Below are positions 29,846 through 40,574 of a DNA stretch of 43,081 bases, in pieces; the stretch's first letter is position 1; each line of letters opens with the position of its first letter. The translations under genes were made by a program, and so were the position numbers. A model generated the notes under the pieces. That model was given only the letters and a program-made list of their open reading frames with translations, was not told the origin of the DNA and ran no database searches. This stretch comes from Branchiostoma floridae (Eukaryota; Chordata; Leptocardii; Amphioxiformes; Branchiostomatidae): assembly GCF_000003815.2 (NCBI RefSeq), contig NC_049989.1:12048201-12091281 (forward strand), read 5' to 3'.

Positions 29846-30169
29846 TGTAAAAGCACATGTTAAATATCATATACAATCACTAACGTTAGCTATGAAACAA
29901 TGGTTACAAATTTACATAATATATTACATGTATACAATCTGTGGCACGCTAAAAGTCCCATATCATGAGGTAGTACAAGTTCTGACATTAAGCAACAGAG
30001 ACTGGATCACCGAGGGAGAACCAGGCTTTGGCTTTAAGGATGATAAAGTGGTAGCTGTTTGTGTCTCAAGTGGGAAGATTGTTTCATAACTGAGTGGCTC
30101 TGTTTAAGAAGGTTTTCTGGGTTCGTACACTTTTGGGAATTGGTACGTTGCCATTTCAAAAAACTTCTT

Positions 30170-32130
30170 CGTACTATACAAGCAAAGAACCACCCACCTT
30201 CTTTTGCTAGCCAAAGATATATGAATATAAGAAGCTTTTTTTGTGTGATAAGTCTGAAGTATATCTTTTTTCTTATGTATAAGTTCAATGACATTTTGCA
30301 ATGATGTTTTCTTCTATGTGAACAGACTAATTCTTTGAAAAAGAAGGTACTTGGAGATGGGACTTGGGAGATAAAGTATTGTGCGAATCCGTATTTACCG
30401 TACGGCCAACCAATAAGTTCAGATATTGATCACTTAACTGACCTATAGACATTCAAGAAGAAACGGCTGAGAAAAACGTACCCAAATATTTGCGCCAATG
30501 TTTGAAATCACAATTGCGACAGAGAGATTTTACCTTACGTCACGCGATGGTCTCATAAAAATTCAGGAACCTGGCGTTTCATTTGTCTGATGTTGATGAA
30601 AAAAAGTGCTGGGGCAATTCTATTGAAACCTTTAAGAATAAAAGTGTATGTATACAGCTTACATCTCCTTTTATTGTTAAACAAAGAAAATTGTGTCACA
30701 GTGATGTATACTTTTGTTCAGACAAGCACTTCATTCACTATATACTCTCAGTACGCCAACTCGTGATCACAAATTTATCCATCTCCATTCGATGTAAGGC
30801 ACCCGCGAAATGGTTCGTCTTAACTCTTGAATAATTTATTACAATTCGAAGACACCAGGAACGAATTCTGTCTACAAACATCTCAGTCGTGTCGTTCGAG
30901 TTTGAGTTCCCGAATAAAGCGAGAAGGACTGAGTGAGGTGCGTCACCACCATATAAGTCATTCAGTGATCGTGAGTATAAAATGTCTAATCATTTTTTTG
31001 ATTGAGATCGCCTAATGCCGTGTTGATTACATTACATGGATGACATCTGCGCACGAATCAATTTTCGGCCATTTCCAAAAAAAAAAACTAAAATTTTTCA
31101 ACAAAGCTCTAAGTCGTACAAAGCAGCTTCAAAATAAGCAAACATATGCCGTAAATTTCAAAAATAAATATCGGAAAACGTATACTACTGTCATAGACCA
31201 TTACAAGGTTAAAGAAGATGTGAAAGAACAAAAATGAAGAATCTATTGTTTGGTATACTATATTCTGTGTATTCAGTCATTTGTTCAACCTTTCTAACTT
31301 CATAATGAAAGCATCTTTTTTTTTTGTCAAACCTTTGTATTCACACGCTCGCATCAGTTTCTGTATTCCCAGAGAATGTCATTCGTATAATCAAATCGAC
31401 ATGGTCTAACTGAAACCATTCTTTTGCTTAACTATGTACTGCAATTTAATATTGATCGTTACTAGGGGTGGGTATCGGTAAAGAAAATTCAGGTCCAAGC
31501 CCGGTTCAGGTCCAAAGGATCAGGTCCAGGTCCGGACCTGAACCTGGACCTGATGCAGTATGACTCATACCAATGGTCCATTTCGCTAAAAAGAAATCTG
31601 CTTGGTGGAATATTAGGAATCCTACAACGCTAACTGCACATGAACGATTGGCTGTAAAACTTGATAGAGATTACTATAAACTCTACTTTACTTCACTCTT
31701 GTTATTTTCTTCCACCTGCAAGCGCCAAAACGTGTGAATGCCTGCTGAAATAATCTGTTAATTCTCTAATTGGTTCAACATCCGGTTCACCTAATTTTTT
31801 CAGGTCCGGTTTTCCTGGACTGGTGCAATAAGAAAACCCGGTTTTGTACCGGTACGCTGTACCGATACCCATGTAGCCCTAGTCGTTACATATACAGCTG
31901 TTTTAAAGCTAAATATCTTGAATCTTATATACGACAGTCTCAGAATCCATCGATGTTTCAAATGTGTTAGCATTAGGGTAAAATGACTACCGTCAACCTT
32001 ACGTCTATCATCCTAATGTTATAATCAATACAGAACTTGGTGCCCAATATAGAATAAGGTTGTCTATGACATAAAAGTGTATACGGTATTCATAATCCAT
32101 GAAATATGATATATCAGAGATATGCATTGC
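30170..32130 (+). repeat. Paralogous noncoding segment, copy 2
   Basis: Counterpart of 26090-27590, enlarged by a ~450 bp stretch at about 30935-31400 and by the hAT-like insertion at 31463-31881. Blocks keep their order. No intact frame was found. Confidence 0.75.
31463..31881 (+). mobile_element. hAT-like MITE, copy 1, with 8-bp target duplication
   Basis: Ends TAGGGGTGGGTATCGGTA and TACCGATACCCATGTAGCCCTA are inverted. Octamers ATCGTTAC (31455-31462) and GTCGTTAC (31882-31889) flank it, a 7/8 match to a duplicated hAT target. Paralogous segment copy 1 holds the uninterrupted site (ATCATCAC at 26958-26965). The interior is rich in CAGGTCCAGGTCC palindromic words. Noncoding. Confidence 0.85.
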
Positions 32131-32139
32131 TTACTAGTA

Positions 32140-32610
32140 TATCAATCTCACTTAGAAGCCTAAAGTACGAATGGCACGAACATGTCTATATATAGATATC
32201 TTTGGAATGAGCTATAAAATTGGCCGAAACTGTCGAACTCTATAACCTACCACAAGGTATTGATCTATTTCAAACATCTCCCTTGCAAGCACCGCTGGTG
32301 TGACAGAAATGGCCGCCGCTGTAATGTTGTTATTTATACCGACTGATTTTGGTGTGGTTTTGGGACCCTAAAAACCTCTCAGAACGGGCCAAAGAGAAAG
32401 ACTAAGCCTTCTTTGCTGCTATTTCTCTACTTGTTTGTGTGCCTATGTTTCATAATTATAAGTCAGACAATGATGTGGAACTGTGCACTAGAGGACTGTC
32501 TAGCAGTTAGCATGTGTTACATGCCCGCCCCCTAGCGTGAGCTGTTTTCTTCTTTATCTCCGGATTTTGCCTGTTATGCATGTAGCCAACACGGTGGGAA
32601 ACTAGTCACA
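32140..32610. other. Intergenic, no recognised feature
   Basis: No exon or element end seen between paralogous segment copy 2 and hAT-like copy 2. Confidence 0.45.
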
Positions 32611-32624
32611 GATATACGCATCAT

Positions 32625-33051
32625 TAGGGCTGGGTACCTGTAGAGCGTACTGGTACAAAACCGGTTTTTCTTATTGGATAAGTCCAGGAAAACCGGACCT
32701 GAAAAAAATTAGGTGGACCGGATGTTGGACCGATTACAAAATCAACAGATTATTTGATCAGGCTTTCACACGTTTTGGCGCTTGCAGGTGGAAGAAAATA
32801 ACACAAGTGAAGTAGTTTATAGTCATTTCTACCAAGTTTTACAGTCAATCGTACAGGTGCAGTTAGCATTGTAATATTTTAAAATGCCAGTGTAAGTCTA
32901 ATACTCTACCAAACAAATTTCTTTGTAGTGAAATAGGCCATTGGTATGAGTCATACTGAATCAGGTCCAGGTTCAGGTCCGGACCTGGACCTGATCCTTT
33001 GGACCTGAACCGGACCTGGACCTGAATTTTCTGTACCGGTACCCACCCCTA
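32625..33051 (-). mobile_element. hAT-like MITE, copy 2 (inverted)
   Basis: The same element as 31463-31881 in the opposite orientation, with ends TAGGGCTGGGTACC and GGTACCCACCCCTA. The flanks CGCATCAT and GCTAAAAG do not match, so the target duplication has decayed or an end has been altered. Confidence 0.8.
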
Positions 33052-33059
33052 GCTAAAAG

Positions 33060-34071
33060 AGCTCGCGCCAACTTTGACGTCGTATAACTGCCGAACGACT
33101 TCTGCTAGGACTACCAAACTTAATAACTTTTCCTAAAATTTAGTTGGAAAAATCTTAAATGAATTAAGTAAGTTTGCCATTTGTCGTGTTGAAAGGCATA
33201 TTTCACAAAATTTGATAATTTTCTTATATTATAAACATTTTTTATATTTCTATCGTACATTATTGATTTGATATTCATAATTTACGCAATTGCAAAGTAG
33301 GGCCCCATCATTTAAGTCTGGAACTGAAGGGGACTTTTTGGCAAAATATTTCAAAGAGGACGACTGAAGAAAAGACGGATTTCCAGTATATGAGGCATGC
33401 AGGAAGCTTTGATGGAGATCTATACAGTTATATACTGGTACCTATGATACAAATGAAGACTTCACTTTCATAATTAAGCTGGGAATTCTTTATTTCAATT
33501 GTTTTCTATAACTGGACTTTAATAAACGTAACGCCATGTAAATCTATGCGCGTGGCACAATTTACCAAGCGTGCAAATGATTCGCACAAGTAACAGGATA
33601 CAACTGAATATGCTTTGGGAAACCGTAGCATCCACTACCTTTCATATTCCAATGACAATGAAGAAATATTGCCGGAAATTTAGTTTTATACCCTAACCAT
33701 GAATTGATAAGTAAAGGAGGCCAAGAAAACTTTACACAGTCCAATGGGAAACAAACGTAAGCCAAAATCAAGACAAGGTTGATGCAAATGAGTTAATTAG
33801 CTTTTGTTGTTTGAGTACAGGGGCTAAATGTGTTTTATTTCTCGCCGGGTTTGGAGCGCTATGTCCCAAGTGCTGAAAGTTCGATACGTGGGCCCCCTTT
33901 CCTGTACATTCTATCAAATATTGTCTCTCTAACCCCCCCATTCAAACCAGCTGGGTTCGCTTTCTAGGATATCTTTGGGTTTGAAATCGAAAGTTTGTTC
34001 CTGGTTATGTTGTATGTAGTGGAAATGGCAGAGGAGTAGCCATTTTTACGAAATATTCTTTGTGCCTTTTT
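33060..34071. other. Intergenic, no recognised feature
   Basis: A+T-rich. A 69-codon frame at 33562-33771 (minus) has no recognisable features. Nothing callable. Confidence 0.45.
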
Positions 34072-34074
34072 TAA

Positions 34075-34959
34075 GGCTTAGGTCACACTTGGCCCCGGCC
34101 GGGCTCTGAAGTCGGGCGGCGGACACCGGCTGTTTACCGGCTGTCGTTGTCACAATCAAACGTTGCCTTCACGCTGCCGCGTGGGGGGGGGGGGGGTGGG
34201 GGTTCCCGAGTGTTCCCGCGGGCACCCCGTGAAATTTCCACCTTCCTAGGTTCGTCTCCCGGCAGACACCCGCCAGATGTTCTGATAGTGTCTTGTAGTC
34301 ACCCCTGCGGGGTCCAACAGGGTAATGTTTGTATCTCACAGCCTGGTGGGGCAGTTGTAGGGTCCCTGACGCATGCCGCATGCCCCGCGAACAACGACAG
34401 GGAACCAGGCAGGCTCCTGGTGGGCACTCGTCATTTTTCGGGGTTATAAAAACAAGCCCTGCTCGGATAATCTGCATTCACCTAGTTCTTTCTCTGTCAC
34501 GACTGCGCGTGTGGTACAGACAATAATCATCCAGTGAATCATCCAAGCAGAGAATGCAGCGACTATCTGCAGACAATTTGGGTCACGCCCGTCTGAGCAC
34601 TGCAATTCAGGGCTTTTGTCCTTTCACGTGTTCTGTGACGTCCCGTATTTGACTCGGTGTTACGAATCAAACACTTTTATTCTGTGCACCTGGACTTTGA
34701 CGAAACGAATTTATCCCGACGGACAGACGGCAACCGGAGGGGTCCCTCTCGGTGTTTAGGTCGCGGGGTGGTTGTACGAACGAGTCCCTGGCTCATTTTT
34801 AGTCCGACTTAAATTGAACCAGCCCCCCCCCCCAAAAAAAACGGCAACCGCGAGGTGTCCCATGGCCCACAGGGCCACACAGGAGTCACGCCCGAAAGTG
34901 CCCCAAAACAGCCCGTGAACTGCCCGGCAGGGCCCCTTTTCCCAATTGTGACCTAAGCC
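34075..34959. mobile_element. Harbinger-like element, family C (TAA target duplication)
   Basis: Ends GGCTTAGGTCACACTTGG and CCCAATTGTGACCTAAGCC are inverted, with TAA on both sides (34072-34074, 34960-34962). 885 bp, GC-rich inside with G- and C-runs (34184-34200; 34824-34833). No transposase is recognised. Confidence 0.7.
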
Positions 34960-35432
34960 TAAGCGGCGACTGCTCTCGTCGATGTATGTATTGTTGCAAT
35001 TGGGTTCATGTATATGTATGGTTGCAATTGGGTTCATCACATTTGAGTCTTGAGATTACATTGGCCTTGATACCTTTCCAAGGTCGGTCTTTTGGAAGCA
35101 CAAGTTTTGGCCGGAGGGTTGAGTAAAGTTTATGTGAGTTTTTCCGATTTTCCTTGAACATATGTAATGGTGATGTTGATCTTGTTTCTGTCGGTCAACG
35201 GTTTGCGCTTGGGTGATTTCTTCGAGAGTAGTTTAGTTCGAGGCTTTGAGGGCTTTGCTGAAGGTCCATTTTGGGCTTTGTCAGAGGTAAATGATGTTGT
35301 CCACCTGATGGAAGATCAACCTCATCTTGACTTTGTACAATCATGTCTTATGTTTGTTTGTACTATTGTATACACGACTTTATGGTGGTGAGAATAAACT
35401 TTTTATTGTCACAACTATATGTATATATACAG

Positions 35433-35546
35433 GGCGAGGAGGATATCATCACAACCGATTCTGTGCCAAGATTCAACACAAACGGTGTCTCGGAAGGTAG
35501 TTTGAGACAAATACGTTCACGTACCCAAAGACAGAAAGAGTTGGAG
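35433..35546 (+). CDS. Candidate upstream exon of the type II membrane-protein gene
   Basis: After acceptor ATATATACAG the frame reads GEEDIITTDSVPRFNTNGVS, EG, then SLRQIRSRTQRQKELE. It can end at donor GAAG|GTAGTT (35496, phase 1) or, one 50-bp unit later, at GGAG|GTAGTT (35546, phase 0). Only the second is in phase with acceptor TCATAG|GC at 35999, which opens the large exon (AVLNVLPSTMYETG). The exon is therefore called to 35546. Upstream exons and the true start were not found; a frame at 35167 (MVMLILFLSVNG) is unsupported. Confidence 0.5.
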
Positions 35547-35992
35547 GTAGTTTGAGACAAATACGTTCACGTACCCAAAGACAGAAAGAGTTGGAGGTAG
35601 TTTGAGACAAATACGTTCACGTACCCAAAGACAGAAAGAGTTGGAGGTGGTTTGGGACAAGTACGTTCACGTACCCAAAGACAGAAAGAGTTGGAGGTAG
35701 TTTGAGACAAATACGTTCACGTACCCAAAGACAGAAAGAGTTGGAGGTAGTTTGAGACAAATACGTTCACGTACCCAAAGACAGAAAGAGTTGGAGGTAG
35801 TTTGAGACAAATACGTTCACGTATCGAAAGACAGAAAGAGTTGGAGGTGGTTTGAGACAAATACGTTCACGTACCCAAAGACAGAAAGAGTTGGAGGTAG
35901 TTTGGGACAAATACGTTCACGTACCCAAAGACAGAAAGAGTTGGAGGTAGTTTGAGACAAATACGTTCACGTACCCAGAGAAAGAGTTGGAG
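35497..35992 (+). repeat. Ten-unit 50-bp tandem repeat, each unit boundary a splice-donor-like GAG|GTAGTT
   Basis: Units start GTAGTTTGAGACAAATACGT and end CAGAAAGAGTTGGAG, repeating every 50 bp from 35497. The tenth (35947-35992) is 4 bp shorter. Units 4 and 8 have GTGGTT in place of GTAGTT. The array spans the 3' part of the candidate exon and the short intron before the large exon. Confidence 0.9.
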
Positions 35993-35998
35993 TCATAG

Positions 35999-37478
35999 GC
36001 TGTTTTGAACGTGCTCCCGAGTACAATGTACGAAACAGGGAGTATCCCGTCTGAAAATGATGCCGACAAGTCGGATCCTGTCAAAGATAGCACCAAAATA
36101 CCTGTCATCCGACATCCCCCAAACACATATGAGAAGCTGGCCAACCCCAGAAACTATGACAGCTCTGACGGACATCCCTCAATACCTATCGGGTGCAATG
36201 ATCACCGTGATGGCAATCAAATACTTGATGACATTAAAGCTTCAGTTGATGCCGGACAACCAATCAAATCAGCCTCAGGTGATGTCGATGTCAATCAACA
36301 TACTGATGAAAGCATATGCCAGAATGACAAGTTGGCTTCGAAATTAAACATAAATCCAACATCCCAGCAACATTCATATGAGACATTAACTAAACCCAGT
36401 GACTGCGACAACGACGGACATCCCTCCATACCTATCGTGTGTAATGAACATGATGGTGGTAACCACATGCCTGGTACAACTGAAGCTGTAGTTGATGCTG
36501 GGCAACCAATCAAACCAGCCTCAGCTGATTACAACGTATGTCAGAATGACAAGGTGGCTTCGAAATTAAACATAAATCCAACATCCCAGCAACATTCATA
36601 TGAGACATTAACTAAACCCAGTGACTGCGACAACGACGGACATCCATCCATACCTATCGTGTGTAATGAACATGATGGTGGTAACCACATGCCTGGTACA
36701 ACTGAAGCTGTAGTTGATGCCGGACAACCAGTCACACCAGCCTCAGCTGATGACAACATATGCCAGAATGACAAGGTGGCTTCAAAATTAAACATAAATC
36801 CAACATCCCAGCATTCATATGAGACACTAACTAAACCCAGTGACTGCGACAACGACGGTCTTTCCTCCATACCTATCGTGTGTAATGAACATGATGGTGG
36901 TAAACACATGCCTGATACAACTGAAGCTGTAGTTGATACCGGACAACCAATCAAACCAGCCTCAGTTGATGTCGATGCTAATCCACATACTGATGAAAGC
37001 ATATGTCAGAATGACGTGGTGGCTTCGAATTCAAATATGAATGTAACATCCCAACAAAGTTCTGAATACACAGCAAACATAATTGGTGGTTGCAATGCCT
37101 GCTCCACCCTATACATAACAACGATTGCAAGTGTAACAACGAACAACGATGATTGCGGCAGAAACGTAATCCCCCCAAACGACATTGAGGCTGAGATTCG
37201 AGAACAAATTATAGTCGATGTCATAGATGATCCTGCCAATTTGGACCCTTGTTCGCCATATGCCATCGCATATGCACTCCAAAACCCATCATACAGTTCA
37301 TGCAACTCCACTGAACATGATGCTGACAAGATGGTTCCTGTTTATGATAACTCTGACCTACCTGAAAACAGACAGAACTCAATGGCAGATCCGAACTCCA
37401 TACGAGACGCCCTGATAAGGAATCCGATGTATGTGCCAAACGTACCGCAACAAAACGTACCGCAACAAAGACGTTGTC
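35999..37478 (+). CDS. Large exon: N-terminal repeat region of a probable type II transmembrane protein
   Basis: Open from acceptor TCATAG (35998) to donor CGTTGTC|GTAAGT (37478), phase 1 out. The first ATG in frame is at 36026, so the protein may start there (MYETGSIPSENDADK) or upstream. It contains about 4.5 tandem repeats of 73-80 residues (ASKLNINPTSQQHSYETLTK, DCDNDGHPSIPIVCNEHDGG, TTEAVVDAGQPIKPAS, ICQNDKV). The acidic, Asn/Thr-rich region has no signal peptide. Each repeat carries a YxxL (YEKL at residues 35-38 from M, then YETL). After the repeats come PYAIAYALQNPSY and IRNPMYVPNVPQQNVPQQ, two NPxY motifs. The next exon adds a membrane span. I recall amphioxus type II proteins with NPMYVPN and CTYGW stretches before the membrane, often carrying lectin-type ectodomains; the ectodomain lies outside the window. 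Confidence 0.8.
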
Positions 37479-38671
37479 GTAAGTTTATTTTTTTCTCTTA
37501 AGGCCAGATTTAGTTTCATGTGTACTAATCTAATGTGTATGTGAGAACGTTTCTAATATATTTCATGCTCGTTAAGAGTTTCTTATTATATTTCAACCAT
37601 ACCACAGATATGGGTTGAAATATCTGGCTTTTCCTGATGTTTCTTTAATTTCCTCCACCTCTTCTTCTTCTCCTGTCAGATCTTCTAAACGATTCATCTA
37701 TAGATCTATCATTTTGGGGCCAAGTGACCTGGCATTTGGCGCAAGGGTAGAGTGGGACAATGCCCATGTGCCATGTATTTTGTTGATTTTATATCTGCCT
37801 TCAAATTGATATTATTGAGGTTTATAGGCCATTGTTAGACCAAAAAATGTATATCTTGCCTCCATTTATCCTGGTGTTACATCCAAATGACGTACCTGAA
37901 ATTTGGTACATTACATAGGGGTAACACATGCAGGAACACAGGTGTTTATTCTTGCGCGGAAGTTGTTTTTTATAAATTCGGTTGTGGACATGTGATGATT
38001 CAAAATTCCATTTTTCTAGCGGAAGTGTTTTTGGACTGGTATATTTTACCTTTTTACATGTGGTGTACTGGAAAAGTCCATTCTTGCACGGGGGAATTTT
38101 TAAAGATTCGTTTTTGGGCTAAAGTGTGATTAGAAGTCATTTTTAAGCAGAAGTGGATCCATTTTTGCACAGGAATGATTTTGGATCCATTGTTGCATGG
38201 GGAATGAGATGGCTGAAATATGCTGTATTTGCTCTTGAGCAAATGTCGGCCCTTCTAGTTTTATCTTTATTGCTTCATTTTTTTTCATGTTCCTGGATGT
38301 CTTGTGGATTCCAGTTATATCTATATAATTTTCCTTCATGTAACAAGTAGTTGAATTTTTGACACCCTATTTCAATAGTATATCTCCCATTCTTTGTTGA
38401 TTAGAAACATTTTGCATTATGTTTCGGTAAAAAGTGTTATGATTTTTATTTAAGTTTCAATGGAGTCTAGTACACAAGAGTACAAAAGAATAGATGCTGG
38501 TCTTTAAGTAGTACTAACTAACTCAACGATAGACCAATGAGTCTTGCTACATTAAATATATGTTATGTATTCTCTGTTTCTTACTAATTCTCTGTAATAC
38601 AAAATGTACATGTACCTCACTACGTGGCATTTGCAACAAGACCTTCACGTTCTTATCATATGTCTCTTCAG
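37479..38671 (+). other. Intron with degenerate ~45-50 bp tandem repeats (37930-38205)
   Basis: Intron between the large and membrane exons. From about 37930 loosely repeated phrases (TTCTTGCGCGGAAGT, CATTTTTCTAGCGGAAGTG, CATTCTTGCACGGGGGAAT, CATTTTTGCACAGGAATG) mark an eroded minisatellite. Nothing else seen. Confidence 0.55.
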
Positions 38672-38787
38672 AGTGCACTTATGGCTGGGTTGGCGTTGCC
38701 GTGATCATAGCCGCCTTGTTGGCGGCATCGATATTTTTTGGCACCTGGATTTATTTGAGCAACGAGAGCGCTCGGGACGTTCAAAAG
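38672..38787 (+). CDS. Transmembrane exon of the type II membrane-protein gene
   Basis: Acceptor GTCTCTTCAG, donor AAAAG|GTAACG, 116 nt, phase 1 in and 0 out. The split codon is CAG. It encodes CTYGWVGVAVIIAALLAASI, then FFGTWIYLSNESARDVQK: a ~23-residue hydrophobic span preceded by the basic RRCRR-like end of the previous exon and followed by a polar stretch with an N-glycosylation sequon (NES). Basic residues before and a sequon after the span suit an N-in, C-out (type II) topology. Confidence 0.8.
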
Positions 38788-38825
38788 GTAACGCTACGTT
38801 TTTTTTTCCATTTCGAGTTGTAGAC

Positions 38826-39034
38826 TTGTAAATGTATTTAAATTCGCGGGGATATAATTTCGCGGTAGCGGGAAAAAGGACTATTCGCGGCGGTTTTAAT
38901 TTCGCGGTAGCACTATGCACTGTAGTCTCTTACTGTCATGGACAAATGTTCGCGGTAGTTTTTAGTTCGCGGTGAAGCGGCCAACGCGAAAACCGCGAAC
39001 ATAAAACCACCGCGAACATTTATGCATTTACAGT
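38826..39034. mobile_element. Small TCGCGG-type MITE, copy 2
   Basis: TTGTAAATGTATTTAAATTC at the left and CATTTATGCATTTACAGT at the right are inverted. The interior has CGCGGTAG, TTCGCGGCGG and ACCGCGAAC words as in the 13394-13601 copy. In the intron after the membrane exon. Confidence 0.65.
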
Positions 39035-39065
39035 ATCTTTTTGTCCCTTAAACAAAGGCATTTTT

Positions 39066-39588
39066 CATTGTGTACCTTTTGAGTAGTTTTCATCGAGTAC
39101 CGTTTGGGCATTTTTCATCGTATACCTTTGGGGCATTTTTCATCGTGTACCTTATGGGCTGTTTTCATCGTATACCTTTTGGGCATTTGTCATTTTGTAC
39201 CTTTTGGGCATTTTTTATCGTGTACTTTATGGGCTGTTTTCATCGTATACCTTTTGGGCATTTTCATCGTTTACCGTTTGGGCATTTTCATCGTTTACCT
39301 TTTGGGCATTTTCATCGTGTACCTTATGGGCTGTTTTCATCGTGTACCTTATGGGCTGTTTTCATCGTATACCTTTTGGGCATTTTTCATCGTGTATCTT
39401 TTGGGCATTTTTCATCGTGTGCCATTTGGGCATTTTTCATCGTGTGCCTTTTGGGAATTTTTCATCGTATACCTTTTGGGCTTTTTTCATCGCATACCTT
39501 TTGGTCATTTTTCATCGTGTGCCTTTTGGGCATTTTTCATCGTATACCTTTTGGGCTTTTTTCATCGTATACCTTTTGGGCATTTTTA
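39066..39588 (+). repeat. 25-bp minisatellite ACCTTTTGGGCATTTTTCATCGTGT
   Basis: About 20 units of 24-26 bp with variants (TTATGGGCTGTTTTCATCG; GTGCCATTTGGGC). Long open frames through it in three phases are repeat artefacts. One more unit (TCATCGTATACCTTATGGGC) lies at ~40515-40535, beyond the inserted element. Confidence 0.92.
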
Positions 39589-39622
39589 CCTTCGCCAAGA
39601 AGGTTATATTTTGGGTAGCGTT

Positions 39623-39669
<47 letters not shown>

Positions 39670-40493
39670 GTGCGTGTGTGTGTGTAGAACACTGGCATAA
39701 CTAAAGAACGCCTGGATGGATTGTTTTGATATTCGGTATGTGGGTATATCTTGAGTTCTGGACATGCTGTGGTCATGATTTTTAATTGATAGATAGCACG
39801 TGGGGCCGAGAGGAACTGCAGGGGTCGGTTTAGTGTCAGATTTTGAAAGGGAATAAGAGGTTGACGGATTGTCATGATTTTTGGTATGTAGATAGCTTAA
39901 GTGATGCTTCACATAATTACTTGTTAACTATGCAAATTGGAATCTAACTTGCATAATTAATTAGGAAATCGTCTAAACACGCTCAGTTCAATTATAAGGC
40001 CATTGCAACATGTGACATTGGTAACTGAGAAAGAGAAAAATATAAATAGATATATATTATGCAAAATAAAACCTAATTTGCATAAATAAGGAGAAAATGC
40101 TATAATGTAATTGTGGTAAAATGACAGGAACTTCTTACTTACTTCTAGTGAACATCATGGAACATTAATCATGCAAATCAGGTCATCATTTGCAGAAATT
40201 ATCAGAAAATACGATAAAAAGCCTTCTTTCTTATCATAGATTGCGTAACCTGACACTTAAGAAATTTTTGGAGGAGGAGGTCGGTTTAAAGGACTACAAC
40301 CTGCTAGCCGCCATGCTAGATAGAAATGCATGGTTAGACATTGTAAATGGCACCTCATATGAGGATGAACTGAACTGAACTGTTGTTTGGTGGTGGAGAT
40401 GATAAAATAATATGATCTATGCAAATTAGAACCATATTTGCATAATTAATGACAAACGCAATTAATTCAAAAGATAGAATCATTTGGCGAAGG
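39589..40493 (+). mobile_element. Element with CCTTCGCCAA ends inserted at TA inside the minisatellite
   Basis: Left end CCTTCGCCAAGAAGG and right end CATTTGGCGAAGG are inverted, with TA at both borders (39587-39588, 40494-40495). Inside: (TG)n at 39622-39690, repeated TTTGCATAATTAAT-type words, and a 62-codon frame at 40190-40378 (GLKDYNLLAAMLDRNAWLDI) faintly like the tail of a LINE protein. Nonautonomous. Confidence 0.6.
39622..39690 (+). repeat. (TG)n microsatellite
   Basis: Almost uninterrupted TG dinucleotides with a few CG interruptions, within the CCTTCGCCAA element. Confidence 0.95.
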
Positions 40494-40574
40494 TATAGGG
40501 TCGTGGAACTCTAGTCATCGTATACCTTATGGGCTGTTGTATCCAACTTTCGTCAGTATCTAATTTTCGTACTA

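Noticed and set aside
35167-35391. Possible signal-peptide exon MVMLILFLSVNG upstream of the membrane-protein gene
   Set aside because: No conservation or transcript evidence and low-complexity hydrophobic start; a signal peptide would conflict with the predicted type II topology. Kept only as something to check.
36295-37002. Minus-strand frames of 72-153 codons opposite the large exon
   Set aside because: Mirror of the repeated plus-strand coding sequence; no splice sites or starts of their own.
39070-39704. Three overlapping frames of 169-198 codons rich in FHRVPFGH and VCVCV
   Set aside because: By-products of the 25-bp minisatellite and the (TG)n tract.
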